From assembly GCA_003223935.1 (NCBI GenBank), contig QHXQ01000063.1, forward strand, positions 1-34,165: 34,165 bases of DNA, read 5' to 3'. Both the position numbers and the translations under genes were made by a program. Each line of letters begins with the position of its first letter. The first letter of the stretch is position 1. Positions 7,796-16,226 of this stretch are shown piece after piece. Origin of the DNA: Acidobacteriota bacterium (lineage in GTDB: Bacteria > Acidobacteriota > Blastocatellia > Pyrinomonadales > Pyrinomonadaceae). The notes under the pieces were generated by a model. That model ran no database searches and was not told where the DNA came from. It saw nothing but the letters and a program-made list of their open reading frames with translations.

Positions 7796-9097
7796 TCACT
7801 CGTGTGCTCGTAACCAACCGTTAGTAAATCCCGCGCGGCGCAATCCGGTGATGATGTAAGGGCAGCGCCGCATAAGCCGCCAGAGAAAGCCCGAACGGTA
7901 GTTCTCAATCATCAACATAATTGGCCCCTGATCGAGACCGTAATAGCCTTTCGAAATCCAACCCTTTGCTCTGTCCGAGAAGGTCGGGTTGTAGCTGCAC
8001 TTAAAGCCGTACTCACTCGTCATCTCTGGGTAGGACTTATCGAAACACTTGATCGTCGGCAGCACTATCTCAGGCGCAAACGGGAGCGAGGCGATGACGG
8101 CCCAGGGCGCGAGCGTACCGTCGTCCGGGCCGTAAGGGATGCTGCGCGCCTTGTAGTCATAGAAGCGCCGCACAATGCCATCAACCTTGCGCGTCGCCGG
8201 GCCGGGGCCGTCGCTCGCCGTAATGCCCCAGATGTATTCACCGTAGCCTTTGAACCCTCGCGGATTACGGATCGCGTACTGCTGTTGCACGTAGGTTGCA
8301 CGCCGGCTGTTCTCGAAGTAGTCAATCCCCCGCGCGCGCATAAACTCATCTTGAATGCCGCGAAAGTCTATCCATAGATGGGAAAGCTGATGTACAAAGA
8401 GCGGGCCAGCGTACAAAAATTCGTGGCCGTAGAGTTTCCGCCACCGGTAGGTTTTGGTCCACGCCGTGTAGCTCTCACGGGGCAGCGGGTACGTTGGCGA
8501 CCCCAAGCCGAGCACGTATAATAGGAGCGCTTCGCTGTAGCCTTCCCAACGGTGCTTCAGAAATCTTCTCTCCGGCTTCCACCCGTGCGCGACTTTCAAG
8601 GCGCCGTTCTGCGCCCACTGCCAGTCGGCGCGCCGGTAGAGGGCGTCGGCTAACGCGCGTATCTCTCGCTCTTTCTCCGTCTCGCGATCAAAATAGGCGG
8701 CGGCTGTCAGCGCTCCTGCGAGCAAGTAGGTCGTATCTATGGTTGATAGCTCAGACGACCATGCGCGCCGCCCAGTCTGCATATCTAGGAAGTGATAGTA
8801 GAATCCTCTGTAACCCGTCGCATCCTCTTCCGTTCCCTGCGGGCTATGCCAAAAAAACCGCAGCGTCGTGAGCGTCCGTTTTACTGCTTCGGAGCGGCTG
8901 ATGAGCGAGCGCTCAACGGCGATTGGATACGCAGCGAGAGCGAAGCCGGTGGGGGCGATGCTGGCGGGCACGCCCTCTCGCGTATTGTCCGGCACAAGAC
9001 CGTTCGCCGTGTTGGTTTCCTTTAAGAAGTAGCCGAAGGTAGTCTGTTGGAGCTTGTCCAACTCCTTTTCACTTAAAGATGGCGGGGCCGCTCTCAT
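7796..9097 (-). CDS. PF10091 'glycoamylase' family protein (GH144-like)
   Basis: 433 residues, an (alpha/alpha)6-barrel protein of the PF10091 family: TTFGYFLKETNTANGLVPDN near the N-terminus, GYRGFYYHFLDMQTGRRAW and SELSTIDTTYLLAGAL in the first half, and SDGPGPATRKVDG and GTLAPWAVIASLPFAPE later. The family is usually labelled glucoamylase, but the characterised relatives that define GH144 are endo-beta-1,2-glucanases, so alpha-glucan activity should not be assumed. No signal peptide is visible. Its ATG at 9097 overlaps the GH39 stop (ATGA) and is preceded by GGAGG about 10 nt upstream. The stop lies 34 nt before the subunit-3 start. Confidence 0.85.
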   Translation of the reverse strand: MRAAPPSLSEKELDKLQQTTFGYFLKETNTANGLVPDNTREGVPASIAPTGFALAAYPIAVERSLISRSEAVKRTLTTLRFFWHSPQGTEEDATGYRGFYYHFLDMQTGRRAWSSELSTIDTTYLLAGALTAAAYFDRETEKEREIRALADALYRRADWQWAQNGALKVAHGWKPERRFLKHRWEGYSEALLLYVLGLGSPTYPLPRESYTAWTKTYRWRKLYGHEFLYAGPLFVHQLSHLWIDFRGIQDEFMRARGIDYFENSRRATYVQQQYAIRNPRGFKGYGEYIWGITASDGPGPATRKVDGIVRRFYDYKARSIPYGPDDGTLAPWAVIASLPFAPEIVLPTIKCFDKSYPEMTSEYGFKCSYNPTFSDRAKGWISKGYYGLDQGPIMLMIENYRSGFLWRLMRRCPYIITGLRRAGFTNGWLRAHE

Positions 9098-10560
9098 ATG
9101 TGAGCACCTCCGCTGACCTGTGCTGGCGCAAATTCCAAGGTGATAGCCGCTACGCTTTGAGGAGGCAGAGCGAGGTCAAGATGGACGGTTTGATCTTTGT
9201 ACTTCCAGGCGTGCGGCTCAGGCGCGAGGCGAGAGGCCGCTTCCAACTGCTCCACGTCCAGCGGGCTGAGGTATTCAGGCTCGCCCATCTCGCGCCACAT
9301 CCTTTGTGGATTCGCGTGGGTCTCATCAATGCGCACGAGATACGCTGAGCGCGGCTCCTCAGGCGCGTTGCAGAGACGGACGGAAACAGGCTCGGTCTTG
9401 ATCTGCCGGCGCGGCAGGGCATGATTGGTGAGCAAGACGGTGACATTACTCTCGCTACGAATAGCCCACGCATCCACCGTTTCATGCAGACCGTCAACGA
9501 GCAACTGCTCAGTGCCGAGAGCCTGAAGCAGCTCGAAGGCTCGATAAGTAGGCTTCGGAATACCGTGCAGGTTTATGAGGCCAAACCCGCCATGAAACGG
9601 CCGCGAAGGGAAGTAGTTCTCTTCAAAGATGTCTGAGAACGTCCAGAAGCTGTAGCCTTCTACCAGACCATTAGCTTCCATCACGGTCTTCGTGACGAAC
9701 GCAGCCGCGTAGGGTTCGTCGTGCAGCGAGTCGCGCGGGTTAGATGAAGCGTTCCACTCCGTGTAATAAACGGGTCGCCCGCGCGCCCGCGCGTATGTGT
9801 CTTGTGCCTGTTCGCGCAGGATGCTGCGCGAGGCGAAAGCCAACTGCGTCAACGTGTCTTGACTCTCTTCGCCAAACGCATCGGTCGGGTAATGATGTGT
9901 GCTGACGAAATCTGCGGGCAGTCGCTTCTTCTCGCAGAAGTCCAGGAACTCTTCGATCCACTCATTCTTGGCGGTCGCCGGGCCACCGACCCGAAGCGAT
10001 GCGTCCACCTCCTTGATGGCACGGACGGTGTGCCGATAGAGTTCGAAGTAATCCCCTTGCGTGCCCGTCCAGAACTCTTTGAGGTTCGGCTCATTCCAGA
10101 CCTCGAAGAACCACTCGCTCACTTCACTGATGCCATAGCGTTCGACCCAATGAGAGACCAGTTTACGAATGAGCGCGGCCCACTGTTTGTAATCCTTCGG
10201 CGGCGTGACGTTTGCTTGATAGTGAAAGACGGTCTTATGGCCGGAGGCGAGCGCGGTCGGCATGAAGCTCAGCTCTACGAAAGGCCGCATCCCGATTGAC
10301 AGAAGAAAATCAAAAATTTGGTCGACATTGAAGAACGAGTAGAGGAACTTGTCCTGTTGATTGACGAGCGTGCTCATGTCGTCCGAGAGCAGGCCGTGAA
10401 AGCGCACGTGGCGAAAGCCCAGCTCTTCGTGACAGCGCCGTAACTGTTTTTGCCAGTCGGCGCGGAGCGCAACCGGCGCGTGATCGCTCCCGACCGTGTG
10501 CTCCCAGAAATGCGTGAGCGGCGTCGTGATTTCAGAAAGATGGCACGTAAAATCCGGCAT
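9094..10560 (-). CDS. GH39-family glycosidase (beta-xylosidase-like)
   Basis: The conserved protein begins at the ATG at 10560 (488 residues). The frame stays open to a GTG/ATG at 10656/10653 that overlaps the previous stop, so a 520-residue form coupled to that gene is possible; the extra 32 residues look unlike the family. The GH39 TIM barrel is clear: FEVWNEPN supplies the acid/base Glu (about residue 157) and YYTEWNAS the nucleophile Glu (about 268), close to the positions known in Thermoanaerobacterium XynB. GH39 includes beta-xylosidases and alpha-iduronidases. No signal peptide is seen. Position beside the PF10091 and debranching genes suggests work on an intracellular oligosaccharide rather than plant xylan. 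Confidence 0.88.
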   Translation of the reverse strand: MPDFTCHLSEITTPLTHFWEHTVGSDHAPVALRADWQKQLRRCHEELGFRHVRFHGLLSDDMSTLVNQQDKFLYSFFNVDQIFDFLLSIGMRPFVELSFMPTALASGHKTVFHYQANVTPPKDYKQWAALIRKLVSHWVERYGISEVSEWFFEVWNEPNLKEFWTGTQGDYFELYRHTVRAIKEVDASLRVGGPATAKNEWIEEFLDFCEKKRLPADFVSTHHYPTDAFGEESQDTLTQLAFASRSILREQAQDTYARARGRPVYYTEWNASSNPRDSLHDEPYAAAFVTKTVMEANGLVEGYSFWTFSDIFEENYFPSRPFHGGFGLINLHGIPKPTYRAFELLQALGTEQLLVDGLHETVDAWAIRSESNVTVLLTNHALPRRQIKTEPVSVRLCNAPEEPRSAYLVRIDETHANPQRMWREMGEPEYLSPLDVEQLEAASRLAPEPHAWKYKDQTVHLDLALPPQSVAAITLEFAPAQVSGGAHI

Positions 10561-10652
10561 CGTTTGACGACTCTTCACTGTCTCCTTCTCAAGGATGTAT
10601 GAATCGCGTCTCTCCACATCAATACAGCCCACATTCAAGTTGCGCCCTCTCA

Positions 10653-11222
10653 TCACAGTGCGTTGCGCACCACGCCCCGTACAATCTCAGCCGTCAGCCC
10701 GTAAACGAGGTGCGACGCGAGCGCATAAACGTGCGTCGAGAGTGGATACTCAGTCGGCCCTTTCGAGAGGCCGAGCAGTGGTACTGCGCCTTCGTCCGCG
10801 ACGAGCCAGAAGACCGCTCCGAATGGCAGCCCGATCCCTGCGGTGACTTCCGGCGCGAGTTCGGCGGCGGTGCCGTACAACCCACCCACGCTCGTGCCGA
10901 AAGAGTAGTGGACCACTGGGCCGGCGATCTTCTTTTCGCGCTCAGTCAACTTGTGCTGAAAGATTCCTTCTGAGATGGCGGAGGCAGCTCTCACCGTCGT
11001 GTCATCCTGCGCTTCATCACTCGATTGCTGCTCTTGTCGCTCGCCCTTTTGCTGCGAGCTTCGCGCGCCCTGTGCCTGCTCGCCGTTCTCAGCCAGCTTG
11101 CTCCACACATCTTGAAAACGATTCATCGTCCAAGACGCGACCAGCCCGCCGATGAGACCAGCCGTTAGCCCCTTCCATACGTCGCTCTCGCGACGACCGC
11201 TTGTCCGTTCCTCAGTTCGCAT
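10653..11222 (-). CDS. DUF1440 (YagU-like) inner-membrane protein
   Basis: 189 residues. A membrane segment near residues 18-34 (GLTAGLIGGLVASWTMNRF) is followed by a charged Gln/Glu-rich stretch (about 40-85), then a conserved block with further hydrophobic segments (HYSFGTSVGGLYGTAAEL, GLPFGAVFWLVADEGAVPLL, YALASHLVYGLTAEIVRG). This is the DUF1440 pattern of E. coli YagU, which has been linked to acid tolerance. The ATG at 11222 has TAGGA close upstream. It follows the unknown polytopic gene by 36 nt and ends in a GTGATGA junction with the GH39 frame. Its role in this cluster is unknown. Confidence 0.75.
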   Translation of the reverse strand: MRTEERTSGRRESDVWKGLTAGLIGGLVASWTMNRFQDVWSKLAENGEQAQGARSSQQKGERQEQQSSDEAQDDTTVRAASAISEGIFQHKLTEREKKIAGPVVHYSFGTSVGGLYGTAAELAPEVTAGIGLPFGAVFWLVADEGAVPLLGLSKGPTEYPLSTHVYALASHLVYGLTAEIVRGVVRNAL

Positions 11223-11258
11223 GATCCTATTTCTTCCCCTTTTTCAATCTGATTTCAC

Positions 11259-12077
11259 TCATAACAAGCGCACCGTCACTAACCCAACCGTGGCGAACCC
11301 TGCGAAGAGCGCGGGCGCCCACGCCGGCGGCCCCTCCAGCAAGTTGAAGAGTGAAACATAAAGCCCGCCCATCTGCCGCTCGAAGCCGCGCAGGTGCATC
11401 CCCAAGCCAATAAAGCCGAGCAGAAATGTCAGCCACAAAAGGATCGTGAGCGCGAAAAGTATCAGGCTATTCGGAGCGACCACCATCCAAATGCTGGCGA
11501 CGACGGCAAGAAGTGGCGCGGTTAGCGGCGCGTACATCGCCGGGTTATTGAAAGCGCCGCGATAGTGCAGGATCGTGGCCTGCAAGACCGCGCCCGCGAG
11601 CGCGACTGCAACCAGAGCCAGCAGCGCCGCACGCATATTCAATCCGGCAAAGCTCACTTCGCCCGCCAAGCCCCGTGCCGCCACGACGGCGAGCACGCCT
11701 ACGATGGCGAGCGCGAGCGGCGCAAGCTGCGGCGCGCCGTACATGAGATAGTGCAGCAGCCACTTGTAGCCGCCCGGCTTCTTCACGATGCCGTAGTAGT
11801 GATGAAAACCGAAGCCGACTAAGCCTGACGCGACTGCGAGCCAACTCGCCCCGCGCAACGCTGTATTCAGCCATGCGACGTTTGGCGCTACTGCCGCGGC
11901 CACAGCAGCGATAATCAACAAACCACCGCTGATGAAAGGCGCGTACTGAACTCGGAAAGTGAAGCCCGACCGGTAATGTCCGGCCAAAGCATCTGCCAGC
12001 AACAGTGATGTCAGTCCCGCTGTTAGCAGCGCGATCCATTGAAAAGCATAGAGACCGATGAACGAAGTCCCCGTCAA
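11259..12077 (-). CDS. Polytopic membrane protein of unknown function
   Basis: 272 residues with roughly eight hydrophobic segments and no domain I recognise. Several histidines lie at segment ends (GFGFHHYYGIVKK, WLLHYLMYG, ATILHYRGAF, GLGMHLRGF), a pattern compatible with but not proving metal or haem binding. The frame starts at a TTG (12077) overlapping the stop of the DUF2231 gene (TTGA); no ATG is available nearby in frame, and a purine-rich GGAGAGG lies just upstream. The tight coupling to DUF2231 suggests that the two proteins act together in the membrane. Confidence 0.7.
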   Translation of the reverse strand: MTGTSFIGLYAFQWIALLTAGLTSLLLADALAGHYRSGFTFRVQYAPFISGGLLIIAAVAAAVAPNVAWLNTALRGASWLAVASGLVGFGFHHYYGIVKKPGGYKWLLHYLMYGAPQLAPLALAIVGVLAVVAARGLAGEVSFAGLNMRAALLALVAVALAGAVLQATILHYRGAFNNPAMYAPLTAPLLAVVASIWMVVAPNSLILFALTILLWLTFLLGFIGLGMHLRGFERQMGGLYVSLFNLLEGPPAWAPALFAGFATVGLVTVRLL

Positions 12078-12676
12078 GCCGCCTCTCCGTGCTTCTTCGT
12101 GCGGGCAGGCGGCGGTGTGGCCTTCGACGAAACGAGTTGTGGCGGCGGAGACCCGGCGTCATGCTCGGGTAACTCGCGGTATGCCTGCTCGACCTCTAGG
12201 CCGTAGCGGTAGACGAGTTCACCGCCCAAGTACCCCTGCACCGTCATCACGAGCGACACGACCGCGAGCGCCGCCAAGTATACCCAAGAGACACTCTGCC
12301 CACTCTGCCACAGCGACATGCGCCAGAACGTTATCGCCACAAGCAATCCGTAGAAGATGAAACCCAGCGCCATGTGCGCACGCAAGAATGATCTCGCTTC
12401 GCCCTCTTCCACCGGCGCGCGCGTAGCAGAAGTCAGACCCGTTGACAGAGTGGCGAGGGTCATGAGAGCCGCGCCGACGAGCGTCCACCCGCCGGCAGCC
12501 GTGAGCGACCGTTTATTGAAGAAGAAACCGAGCGCATCGAAAACCAATGAAGCGGACGTGAGCGCGATGGTGAAGTGGACGAAGATCGGGTGCATCGGCG
12601 CACCCATCTTGATAAGGCCTATCGCCTGTCTCAGGCTCTTGACCGTTCCGCCGCGCTCCGTCGGTCTCTTCATCAC
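12074..12676 (-). CDS. DUF2231 membrane protein (copy A)
   Basis: 200 residues with four hydrophobic segments. The DUF2231 hallmark is the MGAPMHPIFVHFTIAL stretch at residues 24-39 (His29, His34), with another histidine in the third membrane helix (RAHMALGF, His101) and a terminal GYLGGELVYRYG block. It starts at GTG 12676 or ATG 12673, both inside a GTGATGA junction with the LarA-like stop, and its own stop overlaps the next gene. The C-terminal tail is long, Pro-rich and presumably soluble. Family function is unknown. A paralogue lies at 18944-19435 and a broken copy at 17647-17993. Confidence 0.82.
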   Translation of the reverse strand: MMKRPTERGGTVKSLRQAIGLIKMGAPMHPIFVHFTIALTSASLVFDALGFFFNKRSLTAAGGWTLVGAALMTLATLSTGLTSATRAPVEEGEARSFLRAHMALGFIFYGLLVAITFWRMSLWQSGQSVSWVYLAALAVVSLVMTVQGYLGGELVYRYGLEVEQAYRELPEHDAGSPPPQLVSSKATPPPARTKKHGEAA

Positions 12677-13950
12677 GCAGCCTTCCCTGCGATGAGCGGA
12701 AGGATGTGTCCGCCGTGGCGCAGCACGGCGAGCATCGCCCTATCGCCCTGTTTCTCGGACGCCATCCTAAGCGCTTCCTCTGCCGTCGCCGCATAACGGA
12801 AGCCGAGTCGTTCGGTCTCCTCGCGCGTCACGCCCGGCGAGACCATAACGCAGTCGGCGCGGTCAACGATCTGCGCCACGTCCGCGAGGATAGCCGCGCC
12901 CACTACGTCTTCCACCTCGCCCGCTTCGACCATGCGCACGATCTCGGCGTGCGGGCGGTAGCCGATCTCCAGCACGTTCGGGTGATTGTCCGCGACACCT
13001 TCCGGGTTCGGCGCGACGACGATGAGCGAGCCTCCGTCGCGCACCGCCATCGTGCCGGAATAGAACCCTTTCGCCGACTGCCAGAAATCACGATCCGCCG
13101 GGTATGAATCAATGAGTACGATGTCCGCGCGCCGGGGCATGGTCACAGCATTTATTTCACGCGACAGTTTGCAGCCCGCACGGTGCGCCTCGACCGGATC
13201 GCCGACGAAGCAGCCGACGATCTTGCCCTCGTAATCAGAGACGAGATTGGCGATGTAGATAAGCCCTACGATTCGCGCCGCCTCTTCCATCCTGAGGCGC
13301 ATTGGGTTGTCGGCCACGCCCATCACCGTTTCCGACATGCGCAAGGACGCTTCCCACTGGTTGCGTCCCTGCATCTCGCGCCCCGCCACACCGGGGAAGG
13401 CGATCTTCGCGCCGCCCGAAAAACCTTTGACCCGGTGCGGCACGATTGAGCCGAGGCCGATGACGAAATTTGCCTCGGCGAGCAGGCGGTGCGCCGTCAC
13501 GCGGGTGCCATCCTTGGTGTGACCGAACTCACGCAGATTTGACTCATCCAGCCAGTGGTGCTGATGAACCTCAAAGCGTCCGTAAAAATCGCCGAGTTTC
13601 TGTTGCAGTTCCGCTTCCCTCATCTCGCGATGCGTGCCTTGCGCCGTCAGGAGTGCGATCTGCTTGTCCAAAACTCCCGCCGCCCACAACTCCCCGGCGA
13701 CACGCTTCAGGAGGCGCGGGACGGGGGTGCCGCGCGTCCCGTCGTCAACCAAGATGAGCACGCGATCCGTTGGTTTCACCGCTTCACGCAGGCGCGGCGC
13801 GCCAATCGGCTCACTGAAACCGCGCGCGAGCACATCCTCTTCGTTCACTTGTCCTACGGCGCGCGGCGCGTAGACTCCCATCAGATTCGCGTCCGGCACT
13901 TCGACCGGCGCGACCCGCTCGTAACCGGGATATGGAAAATCTATTTTCAT
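12673..13950 (-). CDS. LarA-family (nickel-pincer lactate racemase-like) protein
   Basis: 425 residues from the ATG at 13950; a TTG at 13959 is an alternative, but the GGAG near 13950 suits neither perfectly. LarA features are clear: VDDGTRGTP (the DDxTR motif), GTHREM (His107), and VPHRVKGFSGGAKIAFPG (His172 and Lys182). These correspond well to His108, His174 and Lys184 of Lactobacillus LarA, where Lys184 carries the nickel-pincer cofactor. Family members racemise or epimerise 2-hydroxy acids. No larB, larC or larE cofactor gene lies in this window, so cofactor genes elsewhere would be needed. It lies 19 nt downstream of the PPC gene and overlaps DUF2231 copy A. The substrate could be lactate or a sugar acid. 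Confidence 0.85.
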   Translation of the reverse strand: MKIDFPYPGYERVAPVEVPDANLMGVYAPRAVGQVNEEDVLARGFSEPIGAPRLREAVKPTDRVLILVDDGTRGTPVPRLLKRVAGELWAAGVLDKQIALLTAQGTHREMREAELQQKLGDFYGRFEVHQHHWLDESNLREFGHTKDGTRVTAHRLLAEANFVIGLGSIVPHRVKGFSGGAKIAFPGVAGREMQGRNQWEASLRMSETVMGVADNPMRLRMEEAARIVGLIYIANLVSDYEGKIVGCFVGDPVEAHRAGCKLSREINAVTMPRRADIVLIDSYPADRDFWQSAKGFYSGTMAVRDGGSLIVVAPNPEGVADNHPNVLEIGYRPHAEIVRMVEAGEVEDVVGAAILADVAQIVDRADCVMVSPGVTREETERLGFRYAATAEEALRMASEKQGDRAMLAVLRHGGHILPLIAGKAA

Positions 13951-13969
13951 GTACTCCAAGTGTGACGCT

Positions 13970-14407
13970 TTACCCCGTTAAGCTGATTAGCGCGAGTCCC
14001 GTCTTCTTATCCACTTTGCGTCTAAGGTGCTCCGGTGATTCGACGAGGATCACTTCCAATGTGGGCCATACGCGCGCCTCCAGAAGATGCCCGCCGTGCG
14101 CCGTGCCGTCCGCCTTACCGACCACGACGTGAGCGTGTACCTTCGGCTCGCCGCCGTCCGAGGCGATGTCACCGACGAGGGAAAGCACCTCGACCTGCGC
14201 ATCGATAGAAATCCTTTTGTAGTCCTTCCGCTCCCGCTCGAAGAAGCCCAGCGTGACCCGCTCGAAAGCGCCGATGGCCGTGAAGTGACTGGCGGAGAGT
14301 TTGTTCTCTTTAGCAAAGGCCAGCAGGCCGCTCGCAACCTCATCGCCCTTGTCGAAGATGATTGCAAACGTTTTCTCTCCGTCGTCGTGGATCAGCTTTG
14401 TCTTCAC
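13970..14407 (-). CDS. PPC/DUF296-domain protein
   Basis: 145 residues forming one PPC (PCC/DUF296) domain, with the conserved metal-site histidines His91 and His93 (KVHAHVVVG) and His107 (GGHLLEARVWPTLE). The fold trimerises; plant versions are attached to AT-hooks, while bacterial single-domain forms are poorly characterised and often called DNA-binding without proof. There is no AT-hook here. It starts at GTG 14407 with GGGAGG 5 nt upstream. It lies 26 nt after the PoxB-like gene and 19 nt before the LarA-like gene, so it is probably in the same transcript. Confidence 0.85.
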   Translation of the reverse strand: MKTKLIHDDGEKTFAIIFDKGDEVASGLLAFAKENKLSASHFTAIGAFERVTLGFFERERKDYKRISIDAQVEVLSLVGDIASDGGEPKVHAHVVVGKADGTAHGGHLLEARVWPTLEVILVESPEHLRRKVDKKTGLALISLTG

Positions 14408-14433
14408 GTTTGCCTCCCGTTAAGGCTCCGCGC

Positions 14434-16185
14434 TCACAGCAACTCATTTAGCTTGTCGCGGAAGAGCGTCAGGGCAATCTTCTTACCCTCAGGCTGCCCC
14501 TTCATGAGCGCTTCGGCGAAATGGAGCGCCTGCTCGACGCTCACCTTCGGTGGCATCGGCGGCTCGAACGGGTCAACCAACACTTCGACGATTGCAGGCT
14601 TGCCTGATTGAAGCGCGCGCTCCAAAGCAGGCCGTATCTCTTCCGGCCTGTCAACCGTGAAACCGATGCCGCCGCAAGCTTCGGCGTACTTAGCAAAGTT
14701 CGGGTTATGCAGTTCGCAGCCGTATTCGGGATTGCCCAGGAAGACGATCTGCTCCCACTTGATCTGTCCCAATGTGTTGTTTTTGATGATCACGACGGTG
14801 ATGGGCAGATTGTATTTGACGGCAGTGAGGAACTCGCCCATTAGCATCGTGAAGCCGCCGTCTCCAACGAAGGCAATTGATTGTCTGTCGGGGTACGCGA
14901 CCTTGGCGGCAATGCTATAAGGCAGCCCTGGTGCCATCGTCGCCAGCGTGCCGGAACAACTGAACTTCTGATTCTTTCTGATCTTGAACTGGCGCGCTAT
15001 CCAAGTCGTGATCGTGCCCGAGTCGGTCGAGATGATCGCGTCGTCTGCGGCCAACTCCGACAACTCCCAGGCGACGCGTTGCGGCTTGATGGGAACGTCG
15101 TCGCGCACGGCACATTTTTCCATTAACTCCCACCAATCTTTCATCCCGGCCTGCGCCTGTTCGAGAAAGCTTCGATCCTCTTTGCGCGTGATGAATCTTG
15201 AGAGTGCAATGAGGGTCGGTTTCGCATCGCCGACGAGACCGACCTCGATGGGGAAGCGCAGGCCGATTCGATCCGGCTTGTCATCTATCTGCACGCCCTT
15301 GGCCTGACCGGGCTTGGGCAGGTATTCCATATACGGGAAAGATGAGCCGATGATGAGCAGGGCGTCCGCCTGCTCCATCGCCTCCTGCGAGGGCGTCGTA
15401 CCTAAGAGTCCGAGTCCGCCCGTCGTCAACGGGTGATCGTCCGGCACGACCGCTTTACCGAGCAAAGCCTTGACGATGGGTGCGCCGAGAAGGTCTGCGA
15501 CCTCGATCACCTCGTCCCCGGCCCCGAGCGCGCCCTGCCCGACGAGGATCACCGGTTTCTTTGCTTCGTTAAGAATGAAGGCGGCGAGCTTCAACTCATC
15601 TTCAGGCGGTATGGTGACGTGCGGCGACCAGCGGCTCGTCGTGGAACCTTCGACCTTGTGCATCGAACCCTTATCGGAAGGCTCTTTCTCTTGATAGTCA
15701 ACCGGGAAGGTGATGTGCGCCACGCCGCGGTTGTTGAGCGCGTGGCGACACGCTTCGTTAACCAGCAGCTCGACCTGATCAGGGTTGATGACCTCTTGGT
15801 TGTAAACGGCCACGTCTTGAAACAGGAGCGTCATGTTGATCTCCTGCTGGAAGTTGCTGCCCTTTAGATCGGAGTAGGTCTGCCCCGTGATGGCGAGCAC
15901 AGGTGCTTGATCGAGCTTAGCATCGTAGAGGCCGTTTAAGAGATGTATGCCGCCGGGGCCTGACGTAGCGAGACAGCAGCCCAAGCGTCCGGTGTATTTC
16001 GCATACGCGCAGGCCATGAAGGCCGCCGCCTCTTCGTGCCGCACTTGTATGAAGCGCACGCGGTCTTGGCGCTGGCGGAGCGCCTCCATGATGCCGTTGA
16101 TGCCGTCGCCCGGCAGCCCGAAGACCGTGTTCACGCCCCAAGCAATGATGCCCTCGACGAGCACGTCGGCGGCTGTGTCTGCCAT
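14434..16185 (-). CDS. Thiamine-diphosphate enzyme, pyruvate:quinone oxidoreductase (PoxB)-like
   Basis: 583 residues from the ATG at 16185, which has AGGAGG 6 nt upstream. The N-terminal TPP domain carries the activating Glu51 (VRHEEAAAF), the central domain has the nucleotide-binding character of acetolactate synthase/pyruvate oxidase enzymes (KPVILVGQGALGAGDEV), and the C-terminal TPP domain has GDGGFTMLMGEFLTAVKYN followed by the asparagines of the metal-binding motif. The last 20 residues form a charged/hydrophobic helix resembling the membrane-binding tail of E. coli PoxB (572 residues). PoxB converts pyruvate to acetate and CO2, passing electrons to quinone. Acetolactate synthase or glyoxylate carboligase are less likely alternatives. 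Confidence 0.82.
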   Translation of the reverse strand: MADTAADVLVEGIIAWGVNTVFGLPGDGINGIMEALRQRQDRVRFIQVRHEEAAAFMACAYAKYTGRLGCCLATSGPGGIHLLNGLYDAKLDQAPVLAITGQTYSDLKGSNFQQEINMTLLFQDVAVYNQEVINPDQVELLVNEACRHALNNRGVAHITFPVDYQEKEPSDKGSMHKVEGSTTSRWSPHVTIPPEDELKLAAFILNEAKKPVILVGQGALGAGDEVIEVADLLGAPIVKALLGKAVVPDDHPLTTGGLGLLGTTPSQEAMEQADALLIIGSSFPYMEYLPKPGQAKGVQIDDKPDRIGLRFPIEVGLVGDAKPTLIALSRFITRKEDRSFLEQAQAGMKDWWELMEKCAVRDDVPIKPQRVAWELSELAADDAIISTDSGTITTWIARQFKIRKNQKFSCSGTLATMAPGLPYSIAAKVAYPDRQSIAFVGDGGFTMLMGEFLTAVKYNLPITVVIIKNNTLGQIKWEQIVFLGNPEYGCELHNPNFAKYAEACGGIGFTVDRPEEIRPALERALQSGKPAIVEVLVDPFEPPMPPKVSVEQALHFAEALMKGQPEGKKIALTLFRDKLNELL

Positions 16186-16226
16186 CGCTCTCCTCCTCAC
16201 TTCATGTTCGTCACAAATCCAAAGGA

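Noticed and set aside
7762..7908. Extended N-terminus for the gluconate-2-dehydrogenase subunit 3 gene
   Set aside because: The extra residues overlap the end of the PF10091 gene and show no Tat signal; the ATG at 7761 has its own ribosome-binding site.
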